From assembly GCA_947502595.1 (NCBI GenBank), contig CANNAM010000002.1:124001-188000 (forward strand): a DNA stretch of 64,000 nt, read 5' to 3'. Made by a program: the position numbers and the translations under genes. This DNA is from an uncultured Marinicella sp. GTDB taxonomy: Bacteria > Pseudomonadota > Gammaproteobacteria > Xanthomonadales > Marinicellaceae. Numbering within the stretch: the first letter of the stretch is position 1; every line of letters starts with the position of its first letter. The notes below the pieces were generated by a model that saw only the letters and a program-made list of their open reading frames with translations, searched no databases and was not told where the DNA came from. Positions 55,280-64,000 of the stretch are shown here, one piece after another.

Positions 55280-57820
55280 ATGCTTAAATTTACTGCCTTA
55301 TTTTGCCTCATACTTAGCTCATTCACTACAGCTGCAGAACCTTTGGAATTTTATTTGCCAACTGGAGAATCGTTTGACGCCAGCATCCCTTCACCTACAG
55401 CGGTATTGGGTCAAACTTTGGGCGACCGACACCTGCGACACGATCAATTAATCAGCTATTTAAGCGTGTTGGCTGCATCCAGGCCTGAGGCCAAGCTGGT
55501 TGACTATGGTATGAGTAATGAAGGGCGACGTTTGGTGATGCTGGTTATCAGCTCAGCTGACAACATCAATGATCTTGAGCAAGTCAAAACCAACCCCGAC
55601 ATGCTTAAAATTTGGAATGGCTTCAGCGTTCATGGCAATGAATCCAGCGGCTCAAATGCATCTATATTGTATGCATGGTATTTACTGGCCACCAATAACA
55701 AGGACATCAAAAACGCATTAAAAAATACCGTGGTGCTGATTGACCCCAGCTTCAACCCAGATGGATTTGCTAGATTCACAACTTATGTCAACAACAACCG
55801 CTCATTGACCACTGTCAGCGATCCAAATGACATGTCACATGTCGAATATTGGCCTGGTGGTCGCACCAATCATTATTGGTTTGATTTAAATCGTGATTGG
55901 TTGCTGTTAACCCAAACTGAATCTAAAGCCAGAATCAAACAGTTTCATGAGTGGCAACCGCACATCCTCACCGACCACCATGAAATGGGCTCTGCCGCTT
56001 CATTCTTTTTCCAACCAGGCATACCAAGTCGCAAAAACCCATTGATTACCGATAAAAATGTTGAATTAACCACCGCGCTTGCAGCGTTCCATGCTGAGGC
56101 GCTGGATCAAGTCGGGCAGTTTTATTACAGCAAAGAAAGTTTTGATGATTTTTATCCTGGCAAAGGTTCAACTTACCCTGATTTACACGGCAGTATCGGC
56201 ATTTTATTTGAACAAGCCAGAGCCATGGGTGGAGTGATTGACACCCGCAATGGGCAAACCACATTAGCCAACGGTATCAGAAATCAATTTTTAACCGCTC
56301 GTTCTACACTGCAAGGTGCCCAACAACACCGCCAAGCTTTCATTGATTACAAAAAAGATTTTTTCGACAATGCCGCCAAAGCAGCTGCCAAACAATCTGC
56401 GCAAGGTTATTTGGTCGATGTGTCCAGCAACGCAAACACCGCAAAAATGCTACAAGCATACCTGGCACAGCACCGCATCAAGTTTGCTAATTTAGCTGCA
56501 GATAAAGTCTTAAAAGAACATACTTTCAAGAAAAATTCGACCCTGTACATTCCATTGAACCAAAAACAAACCACCTTGGTACAGTCTTTATTCAGCACCG
56601 ATACCAGCTTTGATGACAATACATTTTATGACGTGTCTGCTTGGCATTTAGGTATGGCCTGGGGCTTACCGTGGTCCGTGACCACTTCTGCCGTCAGTAC
56701 CAATCAGAATTTTCCAAACAACCAACCCAACAACACCTACAACAAAGCCGCCACGGCATATGTATTTGATTGGAGCAGTGGCAACGCGCCAGCCGCTTTA
56801 CAGTATTTAAGTCAACAAAGTAAAACCGTCTTGATGACCGCCAAGCCATTACACATCAATGGCCATCAGGTACCCGCCGGAAGTTTTGTGTTACCGGTAA
56901 GTGCCATCAGCAACCAGGACGAATTGTTTGCGGTGTTGAGCACCATCACCGATGCGTTTGCGGTGCAATGGTACCCCTTGACCACCTCGTTGGCAGACCA
57001 AGGTGTGGACCTGGGTTCACCATCGGTACAAAAACTTAAAACCCCCAAAGTGATGATGTTGGTTGGACGTGGTGTTGATGCTTATCAAGCAGGCAGTTTA
57101 TGGCATTTATTTGATACGCAGGTGTATATGCCGATTACCAAAACCAGGTTGTCATACTTAAATCGAGTTAACTTAAATGACTACACCCACATCATCATGC
57201 CCAGTGGCAGTTATGACCACCACCTGAATGAAAAAATGACTGAAAAACTGAACCAATGGGTCAAGGCAGGCGGGCACTTAATCGCTGTGCAAAATGCAGC
57301 AACCTGGGTAGAAACTCATTTACAGACCAGTGCCAAGAATTCAGAACAGCCCAGCCCATCAGTTAGCGACAAACCAACAGACAAAGCCGCTGTGGCAGAA
57401 CCCCCTATACGCAAGACTTACGGTGAGTATGAAGCAGATTCCGCACTTAAAATACTGGGCGGAGCCATAGTCTCGGCTGATGCCGATCTGAGCCATCCAC
57501 TGGCCTTTGGCACCCACCTGAACACCCAACATGTGTTACTGAAAGGCAATGCTGTACTGCAGCCGGCAGTCACCAAGACCGAAGCATTTTACAACACCCC
57601 ATTACAGGTGACCGAACAGGTCAGGGCTGCAGGCTATGTCTCAGATTATTGGTTTGAAAAACTACAAAATGCCCCACTGATAGTGGCTGAAAAATCCGGT
57701 CGGGGCACACTGATAAAATTTGGCTTTAACCCCAACTTCAGGGCCTTTTGGTATGGCACCCAACGATGGCTTATCAACGCCATTTTCCAAGCAGATTTAA
57801 TCAGAAAGACTGAAAAATGA
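55280..57820 (+). CDS. Secreted M14-family zinc carboxypeptidase with C-terminal GATase-like domain
   Basis: An 846-residue exopeptidase with a signal peptide (MLKFTALFCLILSSFTTAAE). The M14 zinc ligands appear as VHGNESSGSN near residue 118 and DHHEMGS near 233, with the catalytic Glu in GILFEQARAMGG near 312. The second half, from about residue 590 (PKVMMLVGRGVDAYQAGS), resembles class I glutamine-amidotransferase-like domains that occur in this M14 subfamily, with no obvious catalytic Cys that I can name. It starts 4 bases after cca. Likely degrades peptides in the periplasm or outside. Confidence 0.9.
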   Translation: MLKFTALFCLILSSFTTAAEPLEFYLPTGESFDASIPSPTAVLGQTLGDRHLRHDQLISYLSVLAASRPEAKLVDYGMSNEGRRLVMLVISSADNINDLEQVKTNPDMLKIWNGFSVHGNESSGSNASILYAWYLLATNNKDIKNALKNTVVLIDPSFNPDGFARFTTYVNNNRSLTTVSDPNDMSHVEYWPGGRTNHYWFDLNRDWLLLTQTESKARIKQFHEWQPHILTDHHEMGSAASFFFQPGIPSRKNPLITDKNVELTTALAAFHAEALDQVGQFYYSKESFDDFYPGKGSTYPDLHGSIGILFEQARAMGGVIDTRNGQTTLANGIRNQFLTARSTLQGAQQHRQAFIDYKKDFFDNAAKAAAKQSAQGYLVDVSSNANTAKMLQAYLAQHRIKFANLAADKVLKEHTFKKNSTLYIPLNQKQTTLVQSLFSTDTSFDDNTFYDVSAWHLGMAWGLPWSVTTSAVSTNQNFPNNQPNNTYNKAATAYVFDWSSGNAPAALQYLSQQSKTVLMTAKPLHINGHQVPAGSFVLPVSAISNQDELFAVLSTITDAFAVQWYPLTTSLADQGVDLGSPSVQKLKTPKVMMLVGRGVDAYQAGSLWHLFDTQVYMPITKTRLSYLNRVNLNDYTHIIMPSGSYDHHLNEKMTEKLNQWVKAGGHLIAVQNAATWVETHLQTSAKNSEQPSPSVSDKPTDKAAVAEPPIRKTYGEYEADSALKILGGAIVSADADLSHPLAFGTHLNTQHVLLKGNAVLQPAVTKTEAFYNTPLQVTEQVRAAGYVSDYWFEKLQNAPLIVAEKSGRGTLIKFGFNPNFRAFWYGTQRWLINAIFQADLIRKTEK

Positions 57821-58017
57821 AACCCATCAGGTCAAGTACCCATACTTTTAAAACCAAACGACGATGGCTCAAAAGAAAGGTAAACACCAGTTCCTGGTAG
57901 CATCAAGAAGCTGATTTTATTTATTCAGCCATGAATTCTGCCGTTGGCTGTGGCACAGAATAGCAGTTAAAGGTGTACAAAAACTTCAACAGCTACAATT
58001 GCTGGCTAAATTTTTCG
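57821..58017. other. Non-coding stretch after the M14 gene
   Basis: No gene is supported. A 27-residue basic frame overlapping the M14 stop (57817-57900) was considered and rejected. The stretch ends at the A-rich end of the terminator for the gene on the other strand. Confidence 0.4.
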
Positions 58018-58049
58018 AAAAAAAATCCCAAACCTAATGGCTTGGGATT
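58018..58049 (-). terminator. Rho-independent terminator for minus-strand transcription
   Basis: AATCCCAA (58024-58031) pairs with TTGGGATT (58042-58049), with CC/GG inside. In minus direction it is followed by eight T (plus A 58018-58025). It lies about 300 bases downstream of the gamma-glutamyltransferase stop. Confidence 0.85.
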
Positions 58050-58355
58050 AAGAGGTATAAACCGAATGTTTGAGAAATCGGTTATAGGGCACATTTGATA
58101 AGTAAAACAATAACATACAGAATACTTTTAATGCAAGTGTTTAAGCAAATTATTTAATTTTATTTTTAAGTAATTGTTGTATATAATTGATTTATATAGA
58201 TATTTTGTTTTAAGCCACAACCTTTAAAATCAACAACATATATTGGCAGTTACATTTTGTCTGTACCAACACCTGTACGAGTCTCAATGCATGCGCTGAA
58301 AACACCACAGTCACACGACTTTAAATAATTTTAAACAGTGGGTATTTAAAATCCC
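58050..58355 (-). other. Long AT-rich 3' region between ggt and its terminator
   Basis: About 300 bases with no open frame I can support, very AT-rich near 58140-58220. It is probably the long 3' untranslated end of the gamma-glutamyltransferase transcript, or it carries a small RNA. I see no conserved structure by eye. Confidence 0.4.
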
Positions 58356-60050
58356 TCAATAACCAGCGGCATGACCGTCTTTTCGTGATTCAGATGCACC
58401 CCAATAAACCCCATTTGCTGCTCGCATGATGGCCTGATAACCCCCATAAGGTCCGTTGGCAAACTGAATGTTGTGTCCCTTGCGCATCAAAGTCCTGATG
58501 GTGCTGTATGGGAAACTGCTTTCTAAATTCAAAATCCCACCATCACTCATCACTTCATCGGTTGGCTCCGATGAACCAGTGTGGTGGATTCTCGGTGCGT
58601 CACCGGCGGCTTGAATATCCATACCAAAATCCACCATATTAATGATGATTTGCGCATGCCCTTGTGGTTGCATGGCACCACCCATTAAACCAAAACTCAT
58701 CCACGGCTGGTTGTTCTTGGTAACAAACGCGGGAATAATGGTATGAAATGGTCGTTTGCCTCCAGCAAACACATTAAAGTGACCTTCAGTAAGGGAAAAC
58801 ATTTCGCCGCGATCTTGCAGAATAAAGCCCAAACCTGGCGGCGTCATACCAGAGCCCATACCGCGGTAATTACTTTGAATCAGTGACACCATATTGCCGT
58901 CCTTATCTGCTGTAGTGAGGTAAATGGTGTCGCCATGTTCCAAAGCAGGATTGCCTGCAGGATAGTGCTTACCAGCCTGGTTTAAGTCTATCAAGGCAGC
59001 CCGTTTCTTGGCATAGCTTTTATCCAGCAAAGCTGCCACAGGAATTTGATTGAATTCAGGATCGGCATAGTATTTAGCCCGGTCTTCAAACGCCACTTTT
59101 TTGGCTTCCGTAAACAAGTGCACATATTCAGCCGATGTGTGACCCATGCTGGATACATCATACTGTTCCATGATATTCAAAATTTGTAGGGCCGCGATGC
59201 CTTGACCGTTAGGCGGCAACTCCCACACATCATAACCACGGTAGTTGGTACTTACTGGTTCCACCCACTCACCGCGGTGGCTGGCCAAATCTTCGCGGCT
59301 TAAAAAGCCACCGTTGGCTTGCATGTAGTCAGCAATGGTTTGGGCTATTGGACCTTGGTAAAAAGCCGCTCGACCACCCTTACTGATGGCCTTTAAGGTA
59401 TTGGCTAAACCTGGGTTTTTCCATACCTCACCGGCTTTGGGTGCTTGTCCATTGACTGTGAATTGTTCTGTAAATCCAGGGAATTGACTCAATTTAGGTA
59501 CTGATTTATGCCAATAATACGCAATCAATTGGGTCACCGGAAAGCCTTTTTCAGCATAATTAATGGCCGGTTTCAACACTTCTGCCATCGGCAGTTGACC
59601 AAACCTGTCGTGCAACATAAACCAACCATCTACCGCACCAGGCACTGAAACTGGTAAAGGACCGTGCGAAGGAATTTGACTGTAGCCATTGTCGATAAAC
59701 CATTCTCTAGTGAGCGATTTTGGTGACCGTCCCGAGCCATTTAAACCATACAGCTGTTTACTTTTGGCATCCCAAACCAGGGCAAAAATATCGCCACCCA
59801 CACCATTACCTGTTGGCTCTACCAAACCCAACAGCGCATTGGCGGCTATGGCTGCATCAATGGCATTACCACCTTGTTTCATCACCTCTAATGCCACTTG
59901 GGTGGCCAATGGTTGTGATGTGGCCGCCATGGCTTCGGTGGCCAATACAGGAGAACGCGTAGCAAAGTCAAATCCAGTGACTCGATCAACCGCTGAGGCT
60001 GAATTTACCAGCGAAAATATCAGAATCAATGTACAGGTAATTTTATTCAT
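58356..60050 (-). CDS. ggt: Gamma-glutamyltransferase family protein
   Basis: This is an N-terminal nucleophile hydrolase that cleaves or transfers the gamma-glutamyl group of glutathione and related compounds. It has 564 residues with a signal peptide (MNKITCTLILIFSLVNSASA). Maturation occurs by autocleavage before a Thr; here the likely site is in EHGDTIYLTTADKDGNMVS, near residue 380. The glutamate-binding GGDIFALVWD and GMGSGMTPP regions are also present. The family is broad and includes cephalosporin acylases, so the substrate is not certain. Confidence 0.9.
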   Translation of the reverse strand: MNKITCTLILIFSLVNSASAVDRVTGFDFATRSPVLATEAMAATSQPLATQVALEVMKQGGNAIDAAIAANALLGLVEPTGNGVGGDIFALVWDAKSKQLYGLNGSGRSPKSLTREWFIDNGYSQIPSHGPLPVSVPGAVDGWFMLHDRFGQLPMAEVLKPAINYAEKGFPVTQLIAYYWHKSVPKLSQFPGFTEQFTVNGQAPKAGEVWKNPGLANTLKAISKGGRAAFYQGPIAQTIADYMQANGGFLSREDLASHRGEWVEPVSTNYRGYDVWELPPNGQGIAALQILNIMEQYDVSSMGHTSAEYVHLFTEAKKVAFEDRAKYYADPEFNQIPVAALLDKSYAKKRAALIDLNQAGKHYPAGNPALEHGDTIYLTTADKDGNMVSLIQSNYRGMGSGMTPPGLGFILQDRGEMFSLTEGHFNVFAGGKRPFHTIIPAFVTKNNQPWMSFGLMGGAMQPQGHAQIIINMVDFGMDIQAAGDAPRIHHTGSSEPTDEVMSDGGILNLESSFPYSTIRTLMRKGHNIQFANGPYGGYQAIMRAANGVYWGASESRKDGHAAGY

Positions 60051-60116
60051 AAGAGGTTACTTTTGTGTTGCTGATTGGTAAAGATTATAATCTAATTTTT
60101 TCAAACACACATCAGC

Positions 60117-60671
60117 ATGGCCAATCTAAGCTACAGCAAAGACGGATTACTGGACTTTCTTAAGCAAGCAGCACTCACCGGCATCATGAACCCAGGGGTA
60201 GCCAGAAGCCGTAAAACTGCCGCTGAAAAGTTACTTGATCACCTCACTGCAGAAGAACGAATCAATTTACGCCAACTGGATGTGGATGAGTTGTGTTCTA
60301 GAATCCATAAAATAGAAGACTCTTCGATCAGGGAAGAAGCCATGAATCTTTACAACTCAAGGCTGAAATCAGCACTGGAAGATTACTTTGCTTATTTGGA
60401 TTCACCAGAATCTTTTAACTCCACAGCAAGTAATTCAAGCCCTGCCACTGTTGTGCAAAAAAGAGATGCTGCAGAACGAAAGGCGCTTGAATCAATTGCA
60501 TTACACCATGCAGGGTCACAAGATGACATCATCCCGATACCTTTGCGCGATAATTTGATAGTGTATTTACAGGGTTTACCTTTGAACCTCACTGCAAAAG
60601 AAGCGCAAAAAATCGTCTCAGTGGTCACAGCTTATGTACAAAGCGACGCAAATCCAGGGGCCGATGAATGA
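60117..60671 (+). CDS. Conserved unknown protein with SAM-like N-terminal helices
   Basis: A 184-residue soluble protein that I cannot assign. The N-terminal part (LLDFLKQAALTGIMNPGVAR, residues 11-30) resembles the core-binding helical domain of tyrosine recombinases, but no catalytic part is present. The tail, PLRDNLIVYLQGLPLNLTAKEAQKI, reads like a pattern I have seen at the end of unrelated hypothetical proteins. The next gene overlaps by 4 bases (ATGA), so the two form one unit. Confidence 0.6.
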   Translation: MANLSYSKDGLLDFLKQAALTGIMNPGVARSRKTAAEKLLDHLTAEERINLRQLDVDELCSRIHKIEDSSIREEAMNLYNSRLKSALEDYFAYLDSPESFNSTASNSSPATVVQKRDAAERKALESIALHHAGSQDDIIPIPLRDNLIVYLQGLPLNLTAKEAQKIVSVVTAYVQSDANPGADE

Positions 60672-61258
60672 ATAAGTATATGTTGTATGCACCGATGGCT
60701 GTTTTTGGTATTGCTGGGTTTTTCTTGTTTCAGTATTTTATGGCACAAAACACCGAATACGCCTTTCGAGATAACTTGGTGCCTGAGCTAATAGGTTTTT
60801 GTTTGGAAGGCTTTTTTTGGATTGGCCTGTTAACGTACTTTCAAAAATCTCGGGAAATGCAACGTAAAAATGAATTGTGGTTGTCGTTACGCGGCTCTTT
60901 ACGCAGTTTTTTATCTTATTTGGACATTGGCTTTTTGGATCAACATGCCGAACCCATGCCATCCATTGTGTTAGAAAAAGATCCCAGTATCATCCAACGT
61001 TTCATTGACCAAGTTGAAAGTCACAGTTTAGACTTGGAAAATATGGTGTTTTTGAAAAAAACCTGCATGCAATCACTGTCATTGGTACGCGACCTGGTTC
61101 CTGTTGCAGCTCAACTCAGCGCTGCGCATATGCGCTGGTGGATAGCCATCACCGACTCTATGCGCAAATTGGCCGATGCCAATGATCGACAGCAAATTGA
61201 AAAAAGCACCTTGTTGTTGCTGAAGAACATTCAAGAATTTGACACCTTGGACTATTGA
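60668..61258 (+). CDS. Unknown membrane protein paired with the upstream unknown gene
   Basis: A 196-residue protein with two membrane segments near the N-terminus (about 5-24, MLYAPMAVFGIAGFFLFQYF, and 38-57, VPELIGFCLEGFFWIGLLTYF). A helical cytoplasmic-looking remainder has many Leu and charged residues. I recognise no family. Its ATG overlaps the stop of the preceding gene. It is followed by a bidirectional terminator. Confidence 0.7.
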   Translation: MNKYMLYAPMAVFGIAGFFLFQYFMAQNTEYAFRDNLVPELIGFCLEGFFWIGLLTYFQKSREMQRKNELWLSLRGSLRSFLSYLDIGFLDQHAEPMPSIVLEKDPSIIQRFIDQVESHSLDLENMVFLKKTCMQSLSLVRDLVPVAAQLSAAHMRWWIAITDSMRKLADANDRQQIEKSTLLLLKNIQEFDTLDY

Positions 61259-61276
61259 TTTAAGTCCAGCTATGAA

Positions 61277-61299
61277 AAAGGGCCTAATTCAGGCCCTTT
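61277..61299. terminator. Bidirectional terminator between convergent genes
   Basis: AAAGGGCCT (61277-61285) pairs perfectly with AGGCCCTTT (61291-61299), with a 5-base loop. T-rich runs follow in both directions, longer on the minus strand (five T). Confidence 0.85.
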
Positions 61300-61323
61300 G
61301 TTCTGAAGCTCAATCAACGACAA

Positions 61324-64000
61324 TTAATATAAATACCTGCCATTGAGCAACCAAGCACGGTTAACTGGCTGAGTGGCCAAACCCATGCCATTGTCCTCAT
61401 CCCACTTGGCCCGCTTTAATAACTTGATGGACTGATCATCACCCAACTGTTTGTTGATGGCGGGCAGCTGTTTGCCCAACAACTGCTGACTTGCAACAAG
61501 CGCAGCTGCCACTTCTGCGATCAACTCCTCAGACTGTCTGAATTGAGTTTGGCTTGGCTTGCCGCTGTAAGCAACCACTTCACCAAATAAAGTACCCAAT
61601 TGTTCGCGCAATTTTGATTCACCGGTAATCATGCCAGGTTTGGTGGCAGTAAATCGAGCATTCAAAGCCTTATAAGCTTGTTCAAAACTTTTGCTCTTTC
61701 GCTGTAAAGCTTTTGTAGGTTCTACCACTTGATTCAATTGTTCTACCACGTCTTTAAGCTGGCTGAGTTGAAAAGTCAGGTCATTGATGGCATCGTACAA
61801 TTGCATGGATAAAGCCTGTTGCACTTGGCGATCTGCTTTGCTGTGTTCTGACCTGGGATCGGGCACCAATTCCACTGTTGAGTAATAACGCTTCTTGCCC
61901 TTGATGATTTCTACTTTATAACTGCCTTCAGCCACCCGTGGACCGACAAAGCCTGGAATCAAAGATGTTGAAGGTGGAAATTTGGGCGCTTTTAGGCGCA
62001 TGGGCCATTCCACGCGGTTGATACCACGGCGCTTACCTGCAATTAAAGTGGTGATGATTTCATTGTTTTCATCCAAAACATTAACGCTCATGTCACCGAA
62101 CATGTGGCGTTTTTTCAAATAATAACTGATGACCGCCACCTCAGATGGGTTGCTGCCAATGAAATCATTGCTGGGGGCGAAATTCTGTAGCACGCCACCC
62201 TCAGTCATCACCGCAGGGCGTGAGGGCAACATCACCAAATCTTCAGTCAAACGCTCTTGAGTTAAAGCACGCAGAGGAGTGATGTCATCAATGATATAAA
62301 CACCACGACCATGGGTGGCTAGAATCACATCATGTTCAGTAGGATGAATAACCAAATCATGTACCGCCACTTTAGGCAAATTTTCTTTGAACCGAGCCCA
62401 ACTACTGCCAGCATCTAAACTTATGTACAATCCAAATTCGGTGCCAAGAAATAACAAGTCTGGGTTTACCGGGTCCTGCTTCAGTACCCATGCATAGCCC
62501 AAATCATTGGCCGGCAATGCTTGCCATGACTGACCAAAATCATCGGTTCGATAGGTGTATGTTTTCATGTCTCCAGTGCGGTGGCCATCAAATGTGACAA
62601 ACGCTGTACCTGGTTGATGAGGACTGGCTGTAATCCGTGAAACCCAAGTTCCTTTAGGCACGCCACGGATATGTTTGCCGACATTCTGCCAAGATTTTCC
62701 CGCATCACGGGTGATGTGAATCAGGCCATCATCAGAACCGACCCACAATAACTCACCATCTAAAGGCGACTCATCTATACTGTAAATAGTGGCATTATTT
62801 TCTGCTGTTGAATTATCAATGGTTAAGCCACCGGTAGTGGATTGTCGCTGTCGCTTGGCATCATTGGTGGTCAAATCATGCGAAATGGTGACCCATGATT
62901 CGCCTCGGTCTGTCGATTTATGCAAGTACTGTGAGCCATAATAAATCGTACCTGGATTGCTTGCACTGACCAACAAAGGCGTGTTCCAATTAAACCGCAA
63001 TGGTTGTTCACCAGCACCAGCCACCGGTGGGATGTTTTTGACTTCTCCAATGTTGCGGTTCAAGCGCAATAATTTGCCACCTTGGTATTCAGAATAGATG
63101 ATGTTGTGGTCTTGTTTATCAACAAACACCCAGAAGCCATCACCCATACCAATTGAGTTCCAATCCCCTGGCTTGATGCCACCAGGTGCTCTGGAAGGCC
63201 CTTCCCAAGAACCATTGTCTTGTAGGCCACCGTACACATGGTAAGGCCATTGGTCATCATGTGAAACGTGGTAAAACTGACTCACAGGCAAGGTACCAAC
63301 CATGCGCCAACTGCCACCTTGGTTATAACTGATATACACCCCGCCATCAGTGCCCAAGATCAGCTGATTGGCGTTGCTGTTATTGATCCATAAGGCATGG
63401 TGGTCAGGGTGTTCGGTTAAACTGAAACCGCCTGATAACATGGCTGAAAAGGTTTCTCCACCATCGGTGCTGGTTACCGTTATTAAGCTGGGCTTGTACA
63501 CCCGCTCTGGATCCAACGGATCTACTTTCAACTCACCAAAGTAAAAAGGGCGCATTTGTACGAAACTTGAAGTTGATTTCTTTTGCCAACTTTTACCCAT
63601 GTCATCAGTTCGATACAAAGCCGTTTCTTTGGCTTCTATGGTGGCGTAGACCGTGGTACTTTGAGATGCTGCAATGGCCAAAGCAATGCGCCCTTTGTCA
63701 CCCTCTGGTAGTCCATTGGTTAACTCTTGCCAACTGTCACCACCATCGATAGAACGGTACAGACCGCTGCCTGCGCCACCTGATGTGAAATAATCTGGGT
63801 AGCGGCGAAATTGCCACATGCCTGCATAAATAATGTTGGGATTGTGCGGATCAATAACTAAGTCGGAGCAACCAGTTGAAGCATTGACGTACAACACCTG
63901 CTGCCAATTTTTCCCTTGATCAGTGGTGCGATATACACCACGTTCCTTGGCATCATTCCACAGTGCACCAGTGGCACATACAAATACCGTATCACTGGAC
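61324..64000 (-). CDS. Secreted Asp-box/VPS10-like exoprotein (5' end outside window)
   Basis: An 890-residue-plus protein whose frame is open to the window edge, so the N-terminus and any signal peptide are missing. It is packed with BNR/Asp-box repeats of the form S-x-D-x-G-x-[ST]-W: for example YRSIDGGDSW, YRTDDMGKSW, ISYNQGGSW, KSTDRGESW, ITRDAGKSW, YRTDDFGQSW and ISLDAGSSW. These predict a sialidase/sortilin-like beta-propeller. After about residue 560 of the visible part come non-repeat regions (YYLKKRHMFGDMSVNVLDEN onward, and a helical end). It is likely a secreted or cell-surface protein of glycan or peptide binding, without known catalytic residues. Confidence 0.85.
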   Translation of the reverse strand, partial: SSDTVFVCATGALWNDAKERGVYRTTDQGKNWQQVLYVNASTGCSDLVIDPHNPNIIYAGMWQFRRYPDYFTSGGAGSGLYRSIDGGDSWQELTNGLPEGDKGRIALAIAASQSTTVYATIEAKETALYRTDDMGKSWQKKSTSSFVQMRPFYFGELKVDPLDPERVYKPSLITVTSTDGGETFSAMLSGGFSLTEHPDHHALWINNSNANQLILGTDGGVYISYNQGGSWRMVGTLPVSQFYHVSHDDQWPYHVYGGLQDNGSWEGPSRAPGGIKPGDWNSIGMGDGFWVFVDKQDHNIIYSEYQGGKLLRLNRNIGEVKNIPPVAGAGEQPLRFNWNTPLLVSASNPGTIYYGSQYLHKSTDRGESWVTISHDLTTNDAKRQRQSTTGGLTIDNSTAENNATIYSIDESPLDGELLWVGSDDGLIHITRDAGKSWQNVGKHIRGVPKGTWVSRITASPHQPGTAFVTFDGHRTGDMKTYTYRTDDFGQSWQALPANDLGYAWVLKQDPVNPDLLFLGTEFGLYISLDAGSSWARFKENLPKVAVHDLVIHPTEHDVILATHGRGVYIIDDITPLRALTQERLTEDLVMLPSRPAVMTEGGVLQNFAPSNDFIGSNPSEVAVISYYLKKRHMFGDMSVNVLDENNEIITTLIAGKRRGINRVEWPMRLKAPKFPPSTSLIPGFVGPRVAEGSYKVEIIKGKKRYYSTVELVPDPRSEHSKADRQVQQALSMQLYDAINDLTFQLSQLKDVVEQLNQVVEPTKALQRKSKSFEQAYKALNARFTATKPGMITGESKLREQLGTLFGEVVAYSGKPSQTQFRQSEELIAEVAAALVASQQLLGKQLPAINKQLGDDQSIKLLKRAKWDEDNGMGLATQPVNRAWLLNGRYLY

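Noticed and set aside
57817-57900. 27-residue basic peptide overlapping the M14 stop codon
   Set aside because: Short, with no conservation evidence and no independent ribosome binding site; coincidence is likely.
1-64000. tRNA, rRNA, CRISPR arrays and prophage genes
   Set aside because: No clover-leaf sequence, repeat-spacer pattern or phage structural gene was noticed in reading the window.

Overview
The window looks like chromosomal DNA of a free-living, aerobic gammaproteobacterium with a fairly AT-rich genome and tightly packed genes. The evidence is the lptD-surA-pdxA-rsmA order, rdgC, a long-form isocitrate lyase with malate synthase G, a GTDC1-like tRNA-queuosine mannosyltransferase, and many secreted peptidases. 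Two Hanks-type Ser/Thr kinases with transmembrane segments, plus Asp-box and M14 exoproteins, fit a marine lineage such as Marinicella. That genus is a guess from gene content only. I saw no tRNA, rRNA, CRISPR array, phage or intact transposon.

Layout: 0-3.4 kb carries the end of a phosphate permease, an NTF2-like protein, a secreted repeat protein (seven 18-residue DGSG repeats) and an SPFH membrane protein coupled to a 56-residue ribbon-helix-helix protein. 3.6-9.4 kb is a minus-strand operon for outer-membrane assembly and cofactors: lptD, surA, pdxA, rsmA, bioD. 9.5-14.1 kb has a YegP-like protein, a methyltransferase, MscS, an alpha/beta hydrolase and aspS. 14.5-16.5 kb is the first kinase. 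16.6-20.7 kb has the queuosine mannosyltransferase, a VanZ-like protein, a GT2 glycosyltransferase and a glycosidase-like lipoprotein.

20.7-28.2 kb is a surface-decoration and rearranged segment. It holds an acyltransferase-3, a reading frame broken by two in-frame TAA codons, a truncated duplicate of the lipoprotein's 3' end, an LTA-synthase/sulfatase-like enzyme, and an AlgI/AlgJ-like O-acetylation pair. 28.4-33.0 kb is a minus-strand operon of PPi-dependent phosphofructokinase, UDP-sugar dehydrogenase, UDP-sugar epimerase and dinB. Then come adk, a diguanylate cyclase, an M3 peptidase and the second kinase, which carries a large repeat-rich extracytoplasmic part.

41.1-45.2 kb is the glyoxylate shunt, with divergent aceA and glcB around a palindrome-rich control region. 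45.2-50.3 kb is a mosaic of small genes, including a DUF2061 membrane protein under a probable Fur box and two Arg-rich mini-proteins. 50.5-57.8 kb is a tight plus-strand run: rdgC, an HD hydrolase, slt, cca and an M14 peptidase. The window ends with gamma-glutamyltransferase, a two-gene unknown operon and a large Asp-box exoprotein cut by the window edge.

Functionally the window mixes housekeeping (translation, DNA maintenance, outer-membrane biogenesis) with envelope sugar modification, protein-scavenging peptidases, and kinase and c-di-GMP signalling. The least-described items are the SPFH/RHH module with its palindrome, the Fur-controlled DUF2061 gene, the Arg-rich mini-protein pair, the 60.1-61.3 kb unknown operon, and the decayed and duplicated segment at 21.8-22.9 kb.
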